Shown: piece after piece, positions 5,939 through 12,606 of the stretch | Numbering within the stretch: the stretch's first letter is position 1 | Layout of the letters: each line of letters opens with the position of its first letter | Assembly (NCBI GenBank): GCA_023391725.1 | Contig: JAEWAH010000048.1 | Span: 1 to 14,878, forward strand | Length of the DNA stretch: 14,878 nt | Source of the DNA: Bacillota bacterium | GTDB lineage: Bacteria > Bacillota > Clostridia > Christensenellales > Aristaeellaceae | Direction: 5' to 3' | Notes under the pieces: generated by a model | Databases searched by the model: none | The model's input: only the letters and a program-made list of their open reading frames with translations | What the model was told of the DNA's origin: nothing | Program-made: the position numbers and the translations under genes

Positions 5939-7759
5939 TTACGGATTGACCAGTGTGAGGTCATAGAGAGCGCCGATGCCGTAGCCGTCGGTGCAGTCGG
6001 TGGGCGGATAGCCGTGCTCGTCGCCAGCTTCGGGGTAGTTGGTCCATACGGATTCATTCACGGTATGGAACAAGCTGGGCCGATACATGAGCGCGAAGGA
6101 CGGGACATCCGTCAGATAGATCTTGGTGGCTTCGGTGTAGAGTGCCTTGAGGGCCTCGGCATCGGTGGTGGTGGGGATCGCCTGGATGATCTCGTCCAAG
6201 CGGGCATTCTTGTACTGGCCCCAGTTGCCGGTCCAGTTGCCGGTCTGCCCAATGAATTCACTGGAGCCGACCTGGCGCACAGTGTTCCACGGGAAGGTCG
6301 GGCCGCCGCCAGCGATACTCCACATGAAGATGTCATACTGGGTCTGGTTGCCGTCGGTGAACACGGTCTGCTCTTCGGACCATGCGGGGAACAGGGTGGT
6401 GATCTCAATACCGATATTCTTGCCGGCCGTGGCAACGATTTCCATAGCCGCCATCCAGTCGGACCAGCCTTCGGGGCAGACAGCGTTCAAGGAGATCTTC
6501 TCGCCGCCGACTTCACGCCAGCCGTCTTTATCGGAGTCCACGATGCCCGCTTCGTCCAGCAGCTTCTTGGCGCCTTCGATGTCATTGCCGACCCATTGCA
6601 GGTCTTTCACGGCGTCGTGGTCATACATCGCCTGCTGGCCGGGAGTGGGGTTCATAAGGGAACGCGGCACCTGGGCAAAGGTCGGGGACTGATTGGTCAT
6701 CGCGTTGGCGATGATCTGGTCATAGTCCACAGCCATAGCGATAGCCTTGCGCAGCGCGGGATTGTTGGCAATCACCGGCTTGTTGAAATTGAACCAGGCG
6801 GTGGGAATCACAAGGCATATGCCGTAGGGAGCTTCTTCCATGTAAGTGGAAATGGGCAGCTTCTTTTCCAGCCACATCTTTTGCACATCCGCGTTGAACT
6901 GCTGGGATACGTCTACCTGGCCCGCTTCCAGCGCGACAGTGCCAGCGGCGTTATCGGCATAGAAGATGTGCGCAATGTACTTGGGCGCGGGGAGCTTGCC
7001 CCACAGGGAAGCATCCTGGCCCCAGTAATTGTCGTTACGGGCGAGCACGAGCTTCTGCTCATCGCAGAAGACAGCGCCAGCATAGGGGCCGGAGGCGACA
7101 AAGTCATCCTTGGCCGTGTAGTTTTTGAAGGCATCCGCGTCGCCGTTCACCTGCTTGTCGATCTTGTCGATCCAAGCGGCGGAGGTGACGTACAGCTGGC
7201 AGATCTGGTTGTAGAGCTCCAGGGGGTTCTTGGCAGCGCCCTTGTCATTCAGGGCAGCCTTGATGAGGACCGTGGAGTCATCCACCGCTTCAATGGAAGC
7301 AATGTAAGTCGGGAGGTTTTTGCCGGTGGAATCCTGGTACTTCACATGCGCGGCATAGGTCGCGGCGACGTCCTTGGCCGTAACCGGAGTGCCATCGTTG
7401 AACTTGGCAGCCGCCTTGATTTTAACGGTCATTTCCGTCTGGGCCTCGTTCATGACGGGCTGGCCATCAGCGAGCAGCGGATAGAGTTTGCCATCGAGAA
7501 CGTTGAACATGTACAGCGTCTCGTACACCAGCAAACGGCGGGAAGCGTCCCCCGCGATCGCCATGGCGTTGTTCTGATTGTCGCTGATAATGTTCCAGGA
7601 GCCAACGGGATCCCATTGCTGACCTGCAAAGTACAGCGTCTCATTGCGCGGCAGTTCTGTGGGAATGGTCGTTTCGGCGTAGGCGACGCTCAACGACACA
7701 CCGCAGATCATGCTCAGCACGAGTGCCAGGGCCAGGAGTTTCCGGTTCCATTTGTCCAT
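5939..7759 (-). CDS. Family 5 extracellular solute-binding protein of the Opp-type transporter, probably binding oligosaccharide
   Basis: A 606-residue SBP_bac_5 protein when started at the ATG at 7759. That start is chosen because GGAGGT (7766-7771) lies just upstream and the reading then begins with a clean signal peptide: MDKWNRK, hydrophobic 8-24, cleavage after AYA at 28. The frame stays open upstream to 7822, but that start has no such features. Family features include the early LVYETLYMFNVLDGKLYPLLA stretch, KFNDGTPVTAKDV, the NDNYWG motif and NNPALRKAIAMAVDY, in the usual order. The region with WSDWMAAMEIVATAGKNIGI and then a Trp-rich part (WTGNWGQYKNARLDEI) resembles carbohydrate-binding members such as the cellobiose proteins of Thermotoga and Pyrococcus. 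There is no lipobox cysteine, unusual for a Gram-positive binding protein. It follows the LacI gene by 59 bases and probably shares its transcript. A peptide substrate cannot be excluded. Confidence 0.92.
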   Translation of the reverse strand: MDKWNRKLLALALVLSMICGVSLSVAYAETTIPTELPRNETLYFAGQQWDPVGSWNIISDNQNNAMAIAGDASRRLLVYETLYMFNVLDGKLYPLLADGQPVMNEAQTEMTVKIKAAAKFNDGTPVTAKDVAATYAAHVKYQDSTGKNLPTYIASIEAVDDSTVLIKAALNDKGAAKNPLELYNQICQLYVTSAAWIDKIDKQVNGDADAFKNYTAKDDFVASGPYAGAVFCDEQKLVLARNDNYWGQDASLWGKLPAPKYIAHIFYADNAAGTVALEAGQVDVSQQFNADVQKMWLEKKLPISTYMEEAPYGICLVIPTAWFNFNKPVIANNPALRKAIAMAVDYDQIIANAMTNQSPTFAQVPRSLMNPTPGQQAMYDHDAVKDLQWVGNDIEGAKKLLDEAGIVDSDKDGWREVGGEKISLNAVCPEGWSDWMAAMEIVATAGKNIGIEITTLFPAWSEEQTVFTDGNQTQYDIFMWSIAGGGPTFPWNTVRQVGSSEFIGQTGNWTGNWGQYKNARLDEIIQAIPTTTDAEALKALYTEATKIYLTDVPSFALMYRPSLFHTVNESVWTNYPEAGDEHGYPPTDCTDGYGIGALYDLTLVNP

Positions 7760-7818
7760 ACGTATACCTCCATGTTTTTTATCGTTATGGCCGCTTGCGG
7801 CCAATAGCGCGCTGAAGA

Positions 7819-8838
7819 TCACATCTGGGGGATGATGGACTTTACCGACTCGCCCTGACGGACGATCCCAGGCAAAACCACATGCCTGGGTATAAAATTC
7901 TTGGGTTTTTCAATGGCTTTGATGAGCATGCGCACGACCTGGGTACCGATTCCTTCGGTATCCTGCTCCAGCGTGGTAAGCTTGGGGTGGAGCACATCGG
8001 CCAGATAGATCCCGTCATACCCCGCTACGCTCATGTCCTCGGGGACAGACAGGCCCTCCCTCTCCAACTCATTCATGCCGCCGATACAGGAAAAATCATC
8101 GGGATACAAAATGCAGGTGGGCCTTTTTCGCAGCTGAAGCAATTCACGGGTTGCTTCAGCGCTGCTTTGCGGATCGTGATACTGCGCGGCCCTCACATAT
8201 TCTTCGGGTACCTGAGCACCAAATTCCTCACACGTCCTGTAAAAGCTGGCGAGGCGGTTGCGGGTGACCAGCGTGTCTTCACCATGGATATAGGCGATGC
8301 GCCTGTGGCCTTTCTCACACACGTAGCGCACAAGGTCGCGCATGCCCTGCTCGTTATCTGAAATCACCGCACCACGATGATTGAATACATAATCTACCGT
8401 TGCCAAAGGAAGATCGCTGTCTACTAGTTCTATCAGGGTAGGTTCTGAAAAATGCGCGCTCACGATGATCACGCCATCATAGTTGCGGTACTTGCAGTAG
8501 GCCAGATAGCTGCCCATGATATGGACGCCTTCGCAGTTGATGATGGTGATATCATAGCCGCTCTTCTCGGCCTGCACCTGGATATTGCCGATGATCTTTG
8601 AAAAATACTCGTGCGTCCATACGATACCGCCCCGCAGGAAGACCAGTATGCCGATGGTCTTGGAATGGCTGGTCTTGAGCGTGCGTGCCGCGATGTTTGG
8701 ATAGTACCCCAGTTCTTTGGCCGCATCCCTGATGCGCATAGCTGTAGCCGGACTGATATCCGACATGTTGTTGAGCGCCTTGCTCGCAGAGGCAACAGAG
8801 ACCCCGCATTTTTGCGCAACATCCTTTAGGGTTACCAT
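7819..8838 (-). CDS. LacI-family transcriptional repressor, probable local regulator of the transporter and glucosidase genes
   Basis: A 339-residue protein of normal LacI/GalR length. The N-terminal helix-turn-helix (residues 3-22, TLKDVAQKCGVSVASASKAL) is followed by the hinge helix region LGYYPNIAARTLKT (43-56). The periplasmic-binding-like effector domain starts at TIGILVF and includes the typical ILYPDDFSCIGGMNELEREGLSVPEDMSVAGYDG block, here spanning about 233-276, with the usual 'L..T.EQD' stretch after it. Start is the ATG at 8836-8838; the ribosome site is weak (GGGGC). It is first in the minus-strand cluster. Its promoter overlaps an operator-like sequence, which suggests autorepression. 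The effector is probably a sugar made available by the neighbouring transporter or glucosidase; this is inference from context. Confidence 0.93.
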   Translation of the reverse strand: MVTLKDVAQKCGVSVASASKALNNMSDISPATAMRIRDAAKELGYYPNIAARTLKTSHSKTIGILVFLRGGIVWTHEYFSKIIGNIQVQAEKSGYDITIINCEGVHIMGSYLAYCKYRNYDGVIIVSAHFSEPTLIELVDSDLPLATVDYVFNHRGAVISDNEQGMRDLVRYVCEKGHRRIAYIHGEDTLVTRNRLASFYRTCEEFGAQVPEEYVRAAQYHDPQSSAEATRELLQLRKRPTCILYPDDFSCIGGMNELEREGLSVPEDMSVAGYDGIYLADVLHPKLTTLEQDTEGIGTQVVRMLIKAIEKPKNFIPRHVVLPGIVRQGESVKSIIPQM

Positions 8839-8872
8839 ATATGCAGCCCCAGTATCAAATAATACGCGTTCC

Positions 8873-8886
8873 CTTAATCGTTAACG
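8873..8886. promoter_or_regulatory. Operator-like site O1 at the predicted start of the repressor/transporter transcript
   Basis: CTTAATCGTTAACG agrees at 12 of 14 positions with the second site at 9089-9102 and has the central CG typical of LacI-family operators. It also contains the perfect palindrome CGTTAACG (8879-8886). It begins just downstream of the minus-strand -10 box, so a bound repressor would block initiation. Confidence 0.6.
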
Positions 8887-8888
8887 TT

Positions 8889-8918
8889 ATTATAATTTGA
8901 GCAGAAGATATATGTCAA
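8889..8918 (-). promoter_or_regulatory. Near-consensus sigma-A promoter for the LacI gene and the transporter operon
   Basis: On the minus strand TTGACA (8913-8918) and TATAAT (8889-8894) both match the consensus perfectly, with an 18-base spacer. The expected start site is near 8882, about 45 bases before the repressor start codon and inside operator-like site O1. It is the strongest promoter in the window and probably drives the whole repressor-transporter cluster. Confidence 0.82.
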
Positions 8919-9088
8919 GCACTCTGCCCAAATTTTTATGACAATTTATAGCATAGTGCTTTTTATATCCTTGCTCCTTCCTCCTCGCAAAATCAATCCG
9001 GCTGAATTTCTATGAAATTTCAAGCATTTTGCACTTATCAACGCATATCTATTACCTATATACCCATCAATATTTACCATATTAGTTA

Positions 9089-9102
9089 CTTAATCGTTTA
9101 AG
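9089..9102. promoter_or_regulatory. Operator-like site O2 upstream of the glucosidase promoter
   Basis: CTTAATCGTTTAAG is palindromic at 12 of 14 positions around a central CG (arms CTTAA and TTAAG), the classic form of a LacI-family operator. It lies 216 bases from site O1 and about 45 bases upstream of the predicted -35 box of the glucosidase gene. Repression could then act through looping between the two sites. Binding is predicted, not shown. Confidence 0.6.
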
Positions 9103-9147
9103 CAAGGCAGGGTGTTTCCTATACCGCACCCGGTGATTTTCCGCTTC

Positions 9148-9176
9148 TTGACAATCAGCCCGGGGTCTGCTAGGCT
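9148..9176 (+). promoter_or_regulatory. Predicted promoter for the family 3 glycoside hydrolase gene
   Basis: A perfect TTGACA (9148-9153) is followed after 17 bases by TAGGCT (9171-9176), which keeps the first two bases and last base of the -10 consensus. The start site would be near 9183, about 54 bases before the ATG at 9237. The weak -10 box suggests a moderate, possibly activator-sensitive promoter. Confidence 0.55.
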
Positions 9177-9236
9177 TTGTATCATCAATGCATACTTCGT
9201 TTTTTAGTCCCATACAAAATCATCAGGAGGTGCGGC

Positions 9237-11498
9237 ATGGATGCAAAGCAGCTGGTCGCCCAAATGACCCTGGAAGAAAAAGCTTCCCTGTGCTCAGGGA
9301 AAGGTCTCTGGTATATAAAAGGGGTAGAACGGCTTGGCCTTCCCCCTGTAATGGTCACCGACGGTCCCCACGGCCTGCGCAAGCAGGCTGCCATCGGCGA
9401 TCACCTGGGCCTGAATGAAAGCATCCAGGCCGTATGTTTCCCCACGGCCGCCGCGCTTGCCTGCTCCTTTGACAGGGAGCTCCTTCAAACGCTGGGTGAA
9501 GCGCTTGGTGAAGAATGCCAGGCGGAGGATGTGGCCATCCTGCTGGGCCCAGCAATGAACATCAAGCGCTCTCCCCTATGCGGGCGCAACTTTGAATATT
9601 TTTCGGAGGACCCCTACCTGACCGGCGAAATGGCTGCGGCTCACGTGAAAGGCGTGCAGTCAAAAAATGTAGGTGTGAGTCTCAAGCATTATGCCGTCAA
9701 TAATCAGGAGACCCGGCGCATGACAGTGGACGTCGCGGTGGACGAGCGGACCCTTCGGGAAATTTACCTTGCAGGCTTTGAAAAGGCGGTCCGGGAAGGC
9801 AAGCCCTGGACGTTGATGAGTTCCTATAACAAGGTAAACGGGACATACGCAAGCGAGAACAGAAAATTGCTTACCGATATCCTGCGGAACGAATGGGGTT
9901 TTGATGGCTTTACCATGACGGACTGGGGCGCCTGCAACGATCATGTGGCCGGTGTAGCCGCGGGGCTTGATTTGGAAATGCCCTCCGTTACCGATGAAAG
10001 TGACAGGCTGCTTGCAAATGCGGTCAAGGAAGGGAAAATATCGGAAGACGTTGTGTCCTGCGCTGCGGAACGTATCGTGAACATCGTCATCCGCTTTCTG
10101 GAGAACCGAAACAAGGAGGTCGTGTTCGACCTGGGCGTCCATCATCATCTGGCCCGGCGCATCGCCAGGGAATGCATGGTGCTTTTGAAAAACGAAGGGA
10201 ATCTGCTGCCTATTCGCGGCAGCAAAAAAGTGGCGTTCATCGGTAAGTTCGCCAGCGAGCCCAGGTTCCAGGGCGGCGGCAGTTCCCATATCAACGCAAG
10301 CGAAGTCCTGTCCGCTCTCCAGGCGGTGCGCAGTGTACACGGCAACTTGGAATACGCCCAGGGGTATGACACCAGGAGGGATGAGACACTGCCGGAGCTT
10401 TTGAATGAAGCCGTTCAAAAAGCCCGGGAGGCGGACCTGGCGGTCTTGTTCCTGGGGCTGCCGGATGATTTTGAATCCGAGGGCTACGACAGGACCCATA
10501 TGCGCATGCCCAACTGCCAGCTGGAATTGCTGGAGGCAGTCAAAAAGGTCCAGCCAAATACGGTGGTGGTATTGCACAATGGCTCCCCTGTGGAGATGCC
10601 TTGGGCAGACGATGTCCCCGCCATCCTGGAAGCCTACCTTGGCGGCCAGGCAGTAGGAGGCGCGGTGGTGGATGTTCTCTTTGGCGCGGCCAATCCCTGC
10701 GGCAAGCTGGCGGAGACTTTCCCCCTGCGTTTGGAGGATAACCCTTCTTACCTTAACTTTCCCGGGGATGGAGATACGGTGGAGTACAGGGAAGGGATCT
10801 ACGTCGGCTACCGCTATTACGACAAAAAGTGCATGAACGTGCGATTCCCCTTTGGCCATGGCTTGAGCTATACGACCTTTGCATACAGCAACCTGAGGTT
10901 TGACAAGACCACCTTGAAGGATGGAGAGCCTCTTGCCGTTTCCCTGGATGTGACGAATACCGGGTCCATGGCTGGAAAAGAAGTCGTGCAGTTGTACGTG
11001 GCCGGGGCGCATCATGGCATCTCCCGCCCAGAAAAGGAGTTGCGGGAGTTTGCGAAAGTTTCGCTGGCCCCCGGAGAAACGAAAACAGTGACCATGATCA
11101 TCACTCGCCGGGCTTTTGCCTATTACGAGCCTTCCCTCCCCGGCTGGCATGTGGAACACGGCGCCTACTTCATTAAAATCGGCGCGTCATCCCGGGATAT
11201 CCGCTTGGAAGGAACCGTCGAAATCACCGGCGCCCCGGCGCTGCGCCGCCGCATCCACCTCAATTCCACACTGGGGGATATCATGGCCTTCCCAGGCGGG
11301 CAGGAAATTGTGGAGATGGTCCTGCAAGGCATGCAGATGATTACCCAGGCAGCCGGGGAAGGAAGCCCGATAAGCCGGGAAATGATGGAAGCCATGATAC
11401 GGGATATGCCGCTTCGGGCCATCCTCTCCTTTTCAGGCGGCAAAATGAGCTTGGGAGCGCTGCTTGATTTGATCAGCAAGCTGAACGGAGATGTGTGA
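9237..11498 (+). CDS. Cytoplasmic family 3 glycoside hydrolase, probable beta-glucosidase
   Basis: A 753-residue GH3 enzyme, expected to release sugar from the non-reducing end of beta-linked oligosaccharides with retention. The ATG at 9237 follows AGGAGG (9225-9230); an in-frame upstream extension to 9177 has no ribosome site. The (alpha/beta)8 domain (1 to about 300) shows VTDGPHG (D42), GRNFEYFSEDP (116-126), KHYAVNNQE (150-158) and TMTDWGA with the nucleophile D229. The alpha/beta sandwich (about 310-500) holds ESEGYDR (413-419), the region of the acid/base glutamate. An Fn3-like domain (about 560-660) follows GHGLSYTTF. A tail of about 80 residues rich in Met and helix formers ends the protein, as seen in some clostridial members. 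There is no signal peptide and no PA14 insert, so it probably acts on imported sugar. Substrate could instead be a xyloside or another beta-glycoside. Confidence 0.94.
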   Translation: MDAKQLVAQMTLEEKASLCSGKGLWYIKGVERLGLPPVMVTDGPHGLRKQAAIGDHLGLNESIQAVCFPTAAALACSFDRELLQTLGEALGEECQAEDVAILLGPAMNIKRSPLCGRNFEYFSEDPYLTGEMAAAHVKGVQSKNVGVSLKHYAVNNQETRRMTVDVAVDERTLREIYLAGFEKAVREGKPWTLMSSYNKVNGTYASENRKLLTDILRNEWGFDGFTMTDWGACNDHVAGVAAGLDLEMPSVTDESDRLLANAVKEGKISEDVVSCAAERIVNIVIRFLENRNKEVVFDLGVHHHLARRIARECMVLLKNEGNLLPIRGSKKVAFIGKFASEPRFQGGGSSHINASEVLSALQAVRSVHGNLEYAQGYDTRRDETLPELLNEAVQKAREADLAVLFLGLPDDFESEGYDRTHMRMPNCQLELLEAVKKVQPNTVVVLHNGSPVEMPWADDVPAILEAYLGGQAVGGAVVDVLFGAANPCGKLAETFPLRLEDNPSYLNFPGDGDTVEYREGIYVGYRYYDKKCMNVRFPFGHGLSYTTFAYSNLRFDKTTLKDGEPLAVSLDVTNTGSMAGKEVVQLYVAGAHHGISRPEKELREFAKVSLAPGETKTVTMIITRRAFAYYEPSLPGWHVEHGAYFIKIGASSRDIRLEGTVEITGAPALRRRIHLNSTLGDIMAFPGGQEIVEMVLQGMQMITQAAGEGSPISREMMEAMIRDMPLRAILSFSGGKMSLGALLDLISKLNGDV

Positions 11499-11580
11499 TC
11501 AGAAAAACAGCCAAATGCAAAAGCTTTCCACTTGAGCAAACGAGGATTTAGTGATTGGCTAGGCTGTACAGTCAAGGTAT

Positions 11581-11669
11581 GTTCTGGATTGCTTCGGTCG
11601 CAGGCTCCCTCGCAATGACGCGATAGCCAGGCGTTACGTCATTGCGAGCCGCGCGAAGCAATCCAGAAC
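11581..11669. repeat. MITE-like palindromic repeat of the ATTGCGAG/AAGCAATCC type
   Basis: An 89-base imperfect palindrome. The outer arms 11581-11596 and 11654-11669 are 16-base perfect inverted repeats (GTTCTGGATTGCTTCG and its complement). Inner arms 11610-11620 and 11637-11647 are 11-base perfect repeats (TCGCAATGACG). Repeats containing 'CATTGCGAG...GAAGCAATCC' are, to my knowledge, dispersed in many anaerobe genomes. It carries no ORF. No clear target-site duplication flanks it. Confidence 0.8.
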
Positions 11670-11764
11670 CTGTGTGTTGCCTTTCTTTGAGTAAACGGTG
11701 ATTTCGCGTGAGATATGTGTTGGATCAAGCAATAGACCTCCAACTGCGCAAAACCAGCCAACCC

Positions 11765-11905
11765 AAAGCCCTCCCCTTGAGGGGAAGGCGCCGACGAAGA
11801 AGGCAGAAGGAGGTTGGCATTCGCCAAAGCCAAGCCTGGATAATGCCGTCAGATAACCTCCTTCAGTCGCCTGCGGGCGACAGCTCCCTCCAGAGGGAGC
11901 CTTTT
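11765..11905. repeat. Second MITE-like imperfect inverted repeat, unrelated to the first
   Basis: Two arms of about 51 bases, 11765-11815 and 11855-11905, are imperfect reverse complements. Both run from an AAAG...CTCCC end to AAGGAGGTT at the centre side. The right arm itself contains two hairpins: GTCGCC/GGCGAC (11866-11881) and CTCCCTC/GAGGGAG (11884-11899). The left arm has a CCCC/GGGG hairpin (about 11773-11784). The spacer adds GGCATT/AATGCC. The 'CTCCCTC...GAGGGAGC' with 'GTCGCC...GGCGAC' layout is familiar from repeats in gut Clostridia. No transposase or ORF is present. Confidence 0.75.
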
Positions 11906-11991
11906 GGCGGCCCTCCTCTCCGCCCAGTATGATATGTTTACAGCGCTAAATCACTTTACTTGCGGAGAAGTTTTCGATTTATACCTCATCA

Positions 11992-12032
11992 ACAGAGCCA
12001 TGGCCTTTATGAGGCCATGGCTCTGTTTTCTT
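11992..12032 (+). terminator. Hairpin terminator on the plus strand, probably ending the glucosidase transcript
   Basis: A perfect 15-bp stem pairs 11992-12006 with 12012-12026 around a TTATG loop, followed on the plus strand by TTTCTT. It lies about 490 bases past the glucosidase stop, beyond both repeat elements. I see no better terminator nearer the gene (11499-11580 holds nothing convincing). On the minus strand the stem is followed by TGATGAGG with no T run. It is thus a poor terminator for the small gene ending at 12057, though it could still stabilise that mRNA's 3' end. Confidence 0.65.
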
Positions 12033-12056
12033 ATACTGCTCTATATGGAACGACAG

Positions 12057-12500
12057 TTACGTTTTTTCTTGTATGGCAACCTGCTTAAACTTCATACGCA
12101 GGGTAAACCCTTCCCGGCAGGCCACGGCGCAGTGAAGTTCACCTTGCAGCTCCTGAAAGGCCATCAGCCTGATTTCCGCCGCCCAACGGGATCCTGCGGG
12201 TTGCAGATCCCCTCTCAGGCTCAGCCCGTCCACTCCGCAGAACATCAGGTCGATCTTTTCTTCCTGCTTCTTCAGGTGCAGGCACAGCATGGCTGATTGC
12301 TTCATGGCCCAATCGGTGCGCCATACCTCCAGCCCGTCAAGCCACCAGCCCTGGTAGCCGTTGTTCTCCCCGTAGCGGATCACAAAGTCTTTGTTCAGTT
12401 TTCGGCGCGCCTTCAGGAAGTTCCGCTCGTTTTCGGCTTTTGCCTCGCTGTCCCAGCTGCCGTCATACAGGCAACTGGACACGATCTCCTTCAAATCCAC
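12057..12500 (-). CDS. Hypothetical protein of unknown function, Trp-rich and cytoplasmic
   Basis: I do not recognise this family. The preferred start is the GTG at 12498-12500, seven codons inside the longest frame, because GGGAGGGAA lies just upstream; the product is then 147 residues. The alternative GTG at 12521 would translate the ribosome site itself. The protein begins MDLKEIVSSCLYDGSWDSEA and is then basic and helical (ENERNFLKARRKLNKDF). It has a Trp-rich stretch (QGWWLDGLEVWRTDWAMKQ) and a C-terminal half that alternates polar and hydrophobic residues, suggesting a beta sheet. It contains six Trp and five Cys residues, without a CXXC pair, signal peptide or membrane segment. A strong promoter of its own precedes it, so it need not belong to the exporter operon ending 106 bases upstream. 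The promoter and ribosome site support a real gene. Confidence 0.7.
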   Translation of the reverse strand: MDLKEIVSSCLYDGSWDSEAKAENERNFLKARRKLNKDFVIRYGENNGYQGWWLDGLEVWRTDWAMKQSAMLCLHLKKQEEKIDLMFCGVDGLSLRGDLQPAGSRWAAEIRLMAFQELQGELHCAVACREGFTLRMKFKQVAIQEKT

Positions 12501-12532
12501 GGCCTTCCCTCCCCTGCGCACACCTTATAAAC

Positions 12533-12560
12533 GATACAGCTTGTCTATACAAATTGTATC
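12533..12560. repeat. Palindromic operator-like sequence across the -10 box of the hypothetical gene
   Basis: ATACAAATTGTAT (12547-12559) is a perfect palindrome with 6-base arms. In addition GATACA (12533-12538) and TGTATC (12555-12560) form a wider inverted repeat. Both overlap the predicted -10 box and start site of the minus-strand promoter, a position suited to repressor binding. The regulator is unknown. Confidence 0.45.
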
Positions 12561-12581
12561 ATTCCGCCGGGAGAGCGTCAA
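12553..12581 (-). promoter_or_regulatory. Predicted sigma-A promoter for the small hypothetical gene
   Basis: On the minus strand TTGACG (12576-12581) and TACAAT (12553-12558) each differ from consensus at one position and are separated by exactly 17 bases. The start site would be near 12546, leaving a leader of about 46 bases before the GTG at 12500. It lies between the exporter operon's last stop and the small gene. Confidence 0.72.
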
Positions 12582-12606
12582 CTGTCTTTTCCCTATATAT
12601 GTACCG

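Noticed and set aside
7777..7790. A possible third LacI operator, TTTTATCGTTATGG, between the LacI and binding-protein genes
   Set aside because: Only about 9 of 14 positions agree with site O2 and the palindrome is poor, so it could be chance.
7788..7803. GGCCGC/GCGGCC hairpin upstream of the binding-protein gene, as a terminator
   Set aside because: The stem is short and on the transcribed strand it is followed by an A-rich run, not T. It may slightly affect translation but does not terminate.
5909..7807. A 632-codon open frame on the plus strand opposite the solute-binding protein gene
   Set aside because: It is antiparallel to a well-supported family 5 protein with signal peptide and ribosome site. 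The frame has no recognisable domain and stays open because of the codon bias of the real gene.
9177..9236. A 20-codon N-terminal extension of the glycoside hydrolase
   Set aside because: It lacks a ribosome binding site and begins before the predicted transcription start. The ATG at 9237 has a perfect AGGAGG at proper distance and gives the usual GH3 N-terminus.
8839..9236. Search for a small gene or a cre (CcpA) site in the divergent intergenic region
   Set aside because: I found promoters and two LacI-type operators, but no supported small ORF and no convincing match to the cre consensus.
9660..11159. A 499-codon open frame on the minus strand inside the glycoside hydrolase gene
   Set aside because: It lies entirely within the GH3 coding sequence and has no family features; the GH3 catalytic motifs cover the same bases in the other strand.
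11904..12296. A 130-codon plus-strand frame crossing the second repeat's end and the terminator hairpin
   Set aside because: It runs through a 15-bp terminator stem and antisense to the small minus-strand gene, and has no ribosome site.
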